A stretch of 14,969 bases of DNA, from NCBI GenBank assembly GCA_002351535.1, contig DEGR01000005.1, positions 1 to 14,969 of the forward strand, in the 5' to 3' direction. The notes beneath the pieces are model-generated. The model searched no databases, had not been told where the DNA came from, and saw only the letters and a program-made list of their open reading frames with translations. Below are positions 13,587 to 14,969 of the stretch, one piece after another; position 1 is the stretch's first letter; every line of letters begins with the position of its first letter. A program made the translations under genes and the position numbers. The DNA comes from Lachnospira sp. UBA2821. Lineage in GTDB: Bacteria; Bacillota; Clostridia; Lachnospirales; Lachnospiraceae.

Positions 13587-14462
13587 CTATCTGCGTGGTT
13601 TGCATGAACATGCTATACCAAGTCCTCCGTATCCAATATGGCACGACAGGCTTAGTGTGAGATTATCACACATAACAGGCATTCCCGGAAATGATTCTTC
13701 TACATCTTTCACCCACTGCTTTGTAACATCTTCCGGTGCACTCGATGCCGCTAAAAGATAGATTTCATTTTTATCATAGGCCTCTTTAAATGTAGTATCA
13801 AACTGCTTGTGCATTGCCTCAAGCATAGCTCTCTTTGCAGCCTTCATTCCCCTGCATTTTGAATATGTATCAAGTGTTCCAACATCAAACTGTAATACAG
13901 GTTTTATGTTAAGAATCGAACCAATTGCTGCTGTTGCAGATGAGATACGTCCACCTTTTTTCAGAAATTTAAGTGTTTCCACTCCGACAAATATCGTCAT
14001 ATCGCCTCTCGATGCATCAAGTATGTCACGTATCCGCCCGGCATCATATCCGTCTTTCACAAGTTCTATGGCATCAAGCACCATGCGATGTAATGGTGTT
14101 GATACTCTTCCACTGTCTACAACATACACTCTGCCCTCATATTCATCTTCCCCTGACAACATGACGGCAGCATTATAAGAACCACTAAGTGCACTACTCA
14201 TAGGTATGTATACAATCTGGTCATATTTTTCTAATGCTTTATTCCAAAGTTCCATCACCTCACCCGGTGCCGGCTGTGATGTAGTTATATCCGCATCAGC
14301 CATCATTTTTTCAAAAAAATTATCTCTCGTTAATGTGACATTCTCATAATAACACTTTCCATCTATATAGAACGGCATCGGTAATACCATAACTCCGAGT
14401 TTTTCTGCCATTTGTGGAGTTATTCCACTATTGCTGTCAGTTACTATCCCAATATTTGCCAT
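13587..14462 (-). CDS. DegV family protein (fatty-acid binding)
   Basis: DegV/EDD-fold protein of 291 aa. Family members bind a fatty acid, and some (FakB) present it to a fatty acid kinase for phospholipid synthesis; no kinase gene is nearby. Visible motifs are the start IGIVTDSNSGI (4-14), TTSQPAPGE in the substrate loop, PMSSALSGSYNAAVML, VYVVDSGRVS, and FLKKGGRISSATAAIGSILNIKPVL, the typical second ligand loop. The C-terminus is rich in Cys (IACSCKPRR). A TTG allows the frame to open at 14492, but GGAG 6 bases before the ATG at 14462 and the homology-like beginning decide for 14462. It has no evident link to sulfur metabolism and is closed off by its own terminator. Confidence 0.9.
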   Translation of the reverse strand: MANIGIVTDSNSGITPQMAEKLGVMVLPMPFYIDGKCYYENVTLTRDNFFEKMMADADITTSQPAPGEVMELWNKALEKYDQIVYIPMSSALSGSYNAAVMLSGEDEYEGRVYVVDSGRVSTPLHRMVLDAIELVKDGYDAGRIRDILDASRGDMTIFVGVETLKFLKKGGRISSATAAIGSILNIKPVLQFDVGTLDTYSKCRGMKAAKRAMLEAMHKQFDTTFKEAYDKNEIYLLAASSAPEDVTKQWVKDVEESFPGMPVMCDNLTLSLSCHIGYGGLGIACSCKPRR

Positions 14463-14475
14463 ACTTTTCTCCATT

Positions 14476-14500
14476 TCAATGTATTTCCTCAATGTATTTC
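14476..14500 (-). repeat. Short tandem repeat before the degV-family gene
   Basis: The 12-base word TCAATGTATTTC (plus strand) occurs twice with a 13-base period, just upstream of the ribosome binding site. It may be a replication-slip duplication in the leader; no regulatory meaning is evident. Confidence 0.5.
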
Positions 14501-14527
14501 GAAGTTTATTTATATAAATATCCGTTT

Positions 14528-14555
14528 ATTATCTATATTCACAGTATTTTAACAA
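14528..14555 (-). promoter_or_regulatory. Possible promoter of the degV-family gene
   Basis: A weak match on the minus strand: TTGTTA (14555-14550), 16-base spacer, GATAAT (14533-14528). The 132-base gap between the JetD-like gene and this gene is AT-rich and shows no terminator I can support, so cotranscription remains possible. Confidence 0.3.
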
Positions 14556-14594
14556 ATTCTGCGCATTAATTCTTACATTGTCGTTAACCTAATT

Positions 14595-14969
14595 TTAAAT
14601 TTTTCCCAAATAATAACTTACTATTTCCTGTTCAAGTTTCACATTATTTTCCTGCATATACTTTAGGACATCATAATATGGCTCTTCCATTAATGCCCTG
14701 AGCCTACTCATATCATTATCCGTCAATTCTCTTAAGCAATGCCTAAAACGCATATCACATAATTGCTGTATTCCCATGCAATATAATTCAAACTTTTTAG
14801 CAGTTTCTCGACACAAATGCCTATGAATTAGAAATCCGCCAACATCAATATCCCCAAAATGATAATATTTGACATTAGGATTGTCCGAAACAACTTTTTT
14901 AATAAACTCTACCTGATATCTATTAGCAAAGCCTCCCAAATACATAGTATACACTCTCGGATTCTCCAG
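14595..14969 (-). CDS. JetD/DUF2220-like protein, C-terminal part (cut by window edge)
   Basis: Only the last part (about 124 codons) is visible. The frame runs open to the window edge, so a GTG at 14954 is not a real start. The segment YLGGFANRYQVEFIKKV followed by YYHFGDIDVGGFLIHRHL matches the Toprim-like C-terminal domain of Wadjet JetD and related DUF2220 proteins. The acidic Asp-Ile-Asp-x-Gly-Gly is the presumed metal-binding nuclease centre. JetD is known as the DNA-cleaving subunit of the JetABCD anti-plasmid condensin. The other jet genes would have to lie beyond the right edge, so whether this is a complete Wadjet system or a lone DUF2220 gene cannot be decided. The rest of the fragment (IQQLCDMRFRHCLRELTDND...) is not diagnostic. 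Confidence 0.7.
   Translation of the reverse strand: MENPRVYTMYLGGFANRYQVEFIKKVVSDNPNVKYYHFGDIDVGGFLIHRHLCRETAKKFELYCMGIQQLCDMRFRHCLRELTDNDMSRLRALMEEPYYDVLKYMQENNVKLEQEIVSYYLGKI

Overview
The window comes from an AT-rich genome with strong AGGAGG-type ribosome binding sites, tightly packed genes and an oxygen-sensitive sulfur pathway (siroheme/ferredoxin sulfite reductase, iron-sulfur APS reductase). This suggests an anaerobic low-GC Bacillota, most likely class Clostridia and plausibly Lachnospiraceae. The genus cannot be fixed from the sequence. Every credible gene lies on the minus strand, so transcription runs from high to low coordinates.

Layout in transcription order. (1) 14969-14595: the C-terminal end of a Wadjet JetD/DUF2220-like protein, cut by the window edge. 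(2) 14462-13587: a DegV-family fatty-acid-binding protein, followed by a terminator hairpin at 13534-13561. (3) 13521-3878: a nine-gene sulfate assimilation operon, cysK - sulfate-binding lipoprotein - cysT - cysW - cysA - aprA - aprB - cysD - cysN. It has a near-consensus promoter just upstream of cysK. (4) 3861-19: a second operon with its own promoter, metY - siroheme sulfite reductase - TusA-like carrier - atypical thioredoxin - ThiS-like sulfur carrier - MoeB/ThiF-like activating enzyme. It may continue past the left edge.

How it works together (mostly inference from families). Sulfate is bound by the lipoprotein and imported by CysTWA. CysDN makes APS. AprAB, an enzyme type best known from dissimilatory sulfate reducers, takes APS straight to sulfite, so no PAPS step is needed. 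In agreement, CysN carries what looks like a ruined APS-kinase domain without a P-loop. The sulfite reductase makes sulfide, which CysK can use for cysteine. The second operon looks like the protein-thiocarboxylate homocysteine route described for Wolinella succinogenes (HcyS/HcyF/MetY): the MoeB-like enzyme activates the ThiS-like carrier, the carrier receives sulfide, and MetY uses it with O-acetylhomoserine. The carrier ends Gly-Gly-Gly-Ala-Arg, so it probably needs trimming by a protease that is not in this window.

The two operons share a nearly identical 17-bp palindrome at their promoters (3849-3865 and 13476-13492). The only two differences are symmetric and preserve the dyad. This points to one repressor controlling the whole sulfate-to-cysteine/homocysteine regulon. 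The cysT-cysW and cysW-cysA gaps hold unusual dense hairpin elements that look like small repeats.
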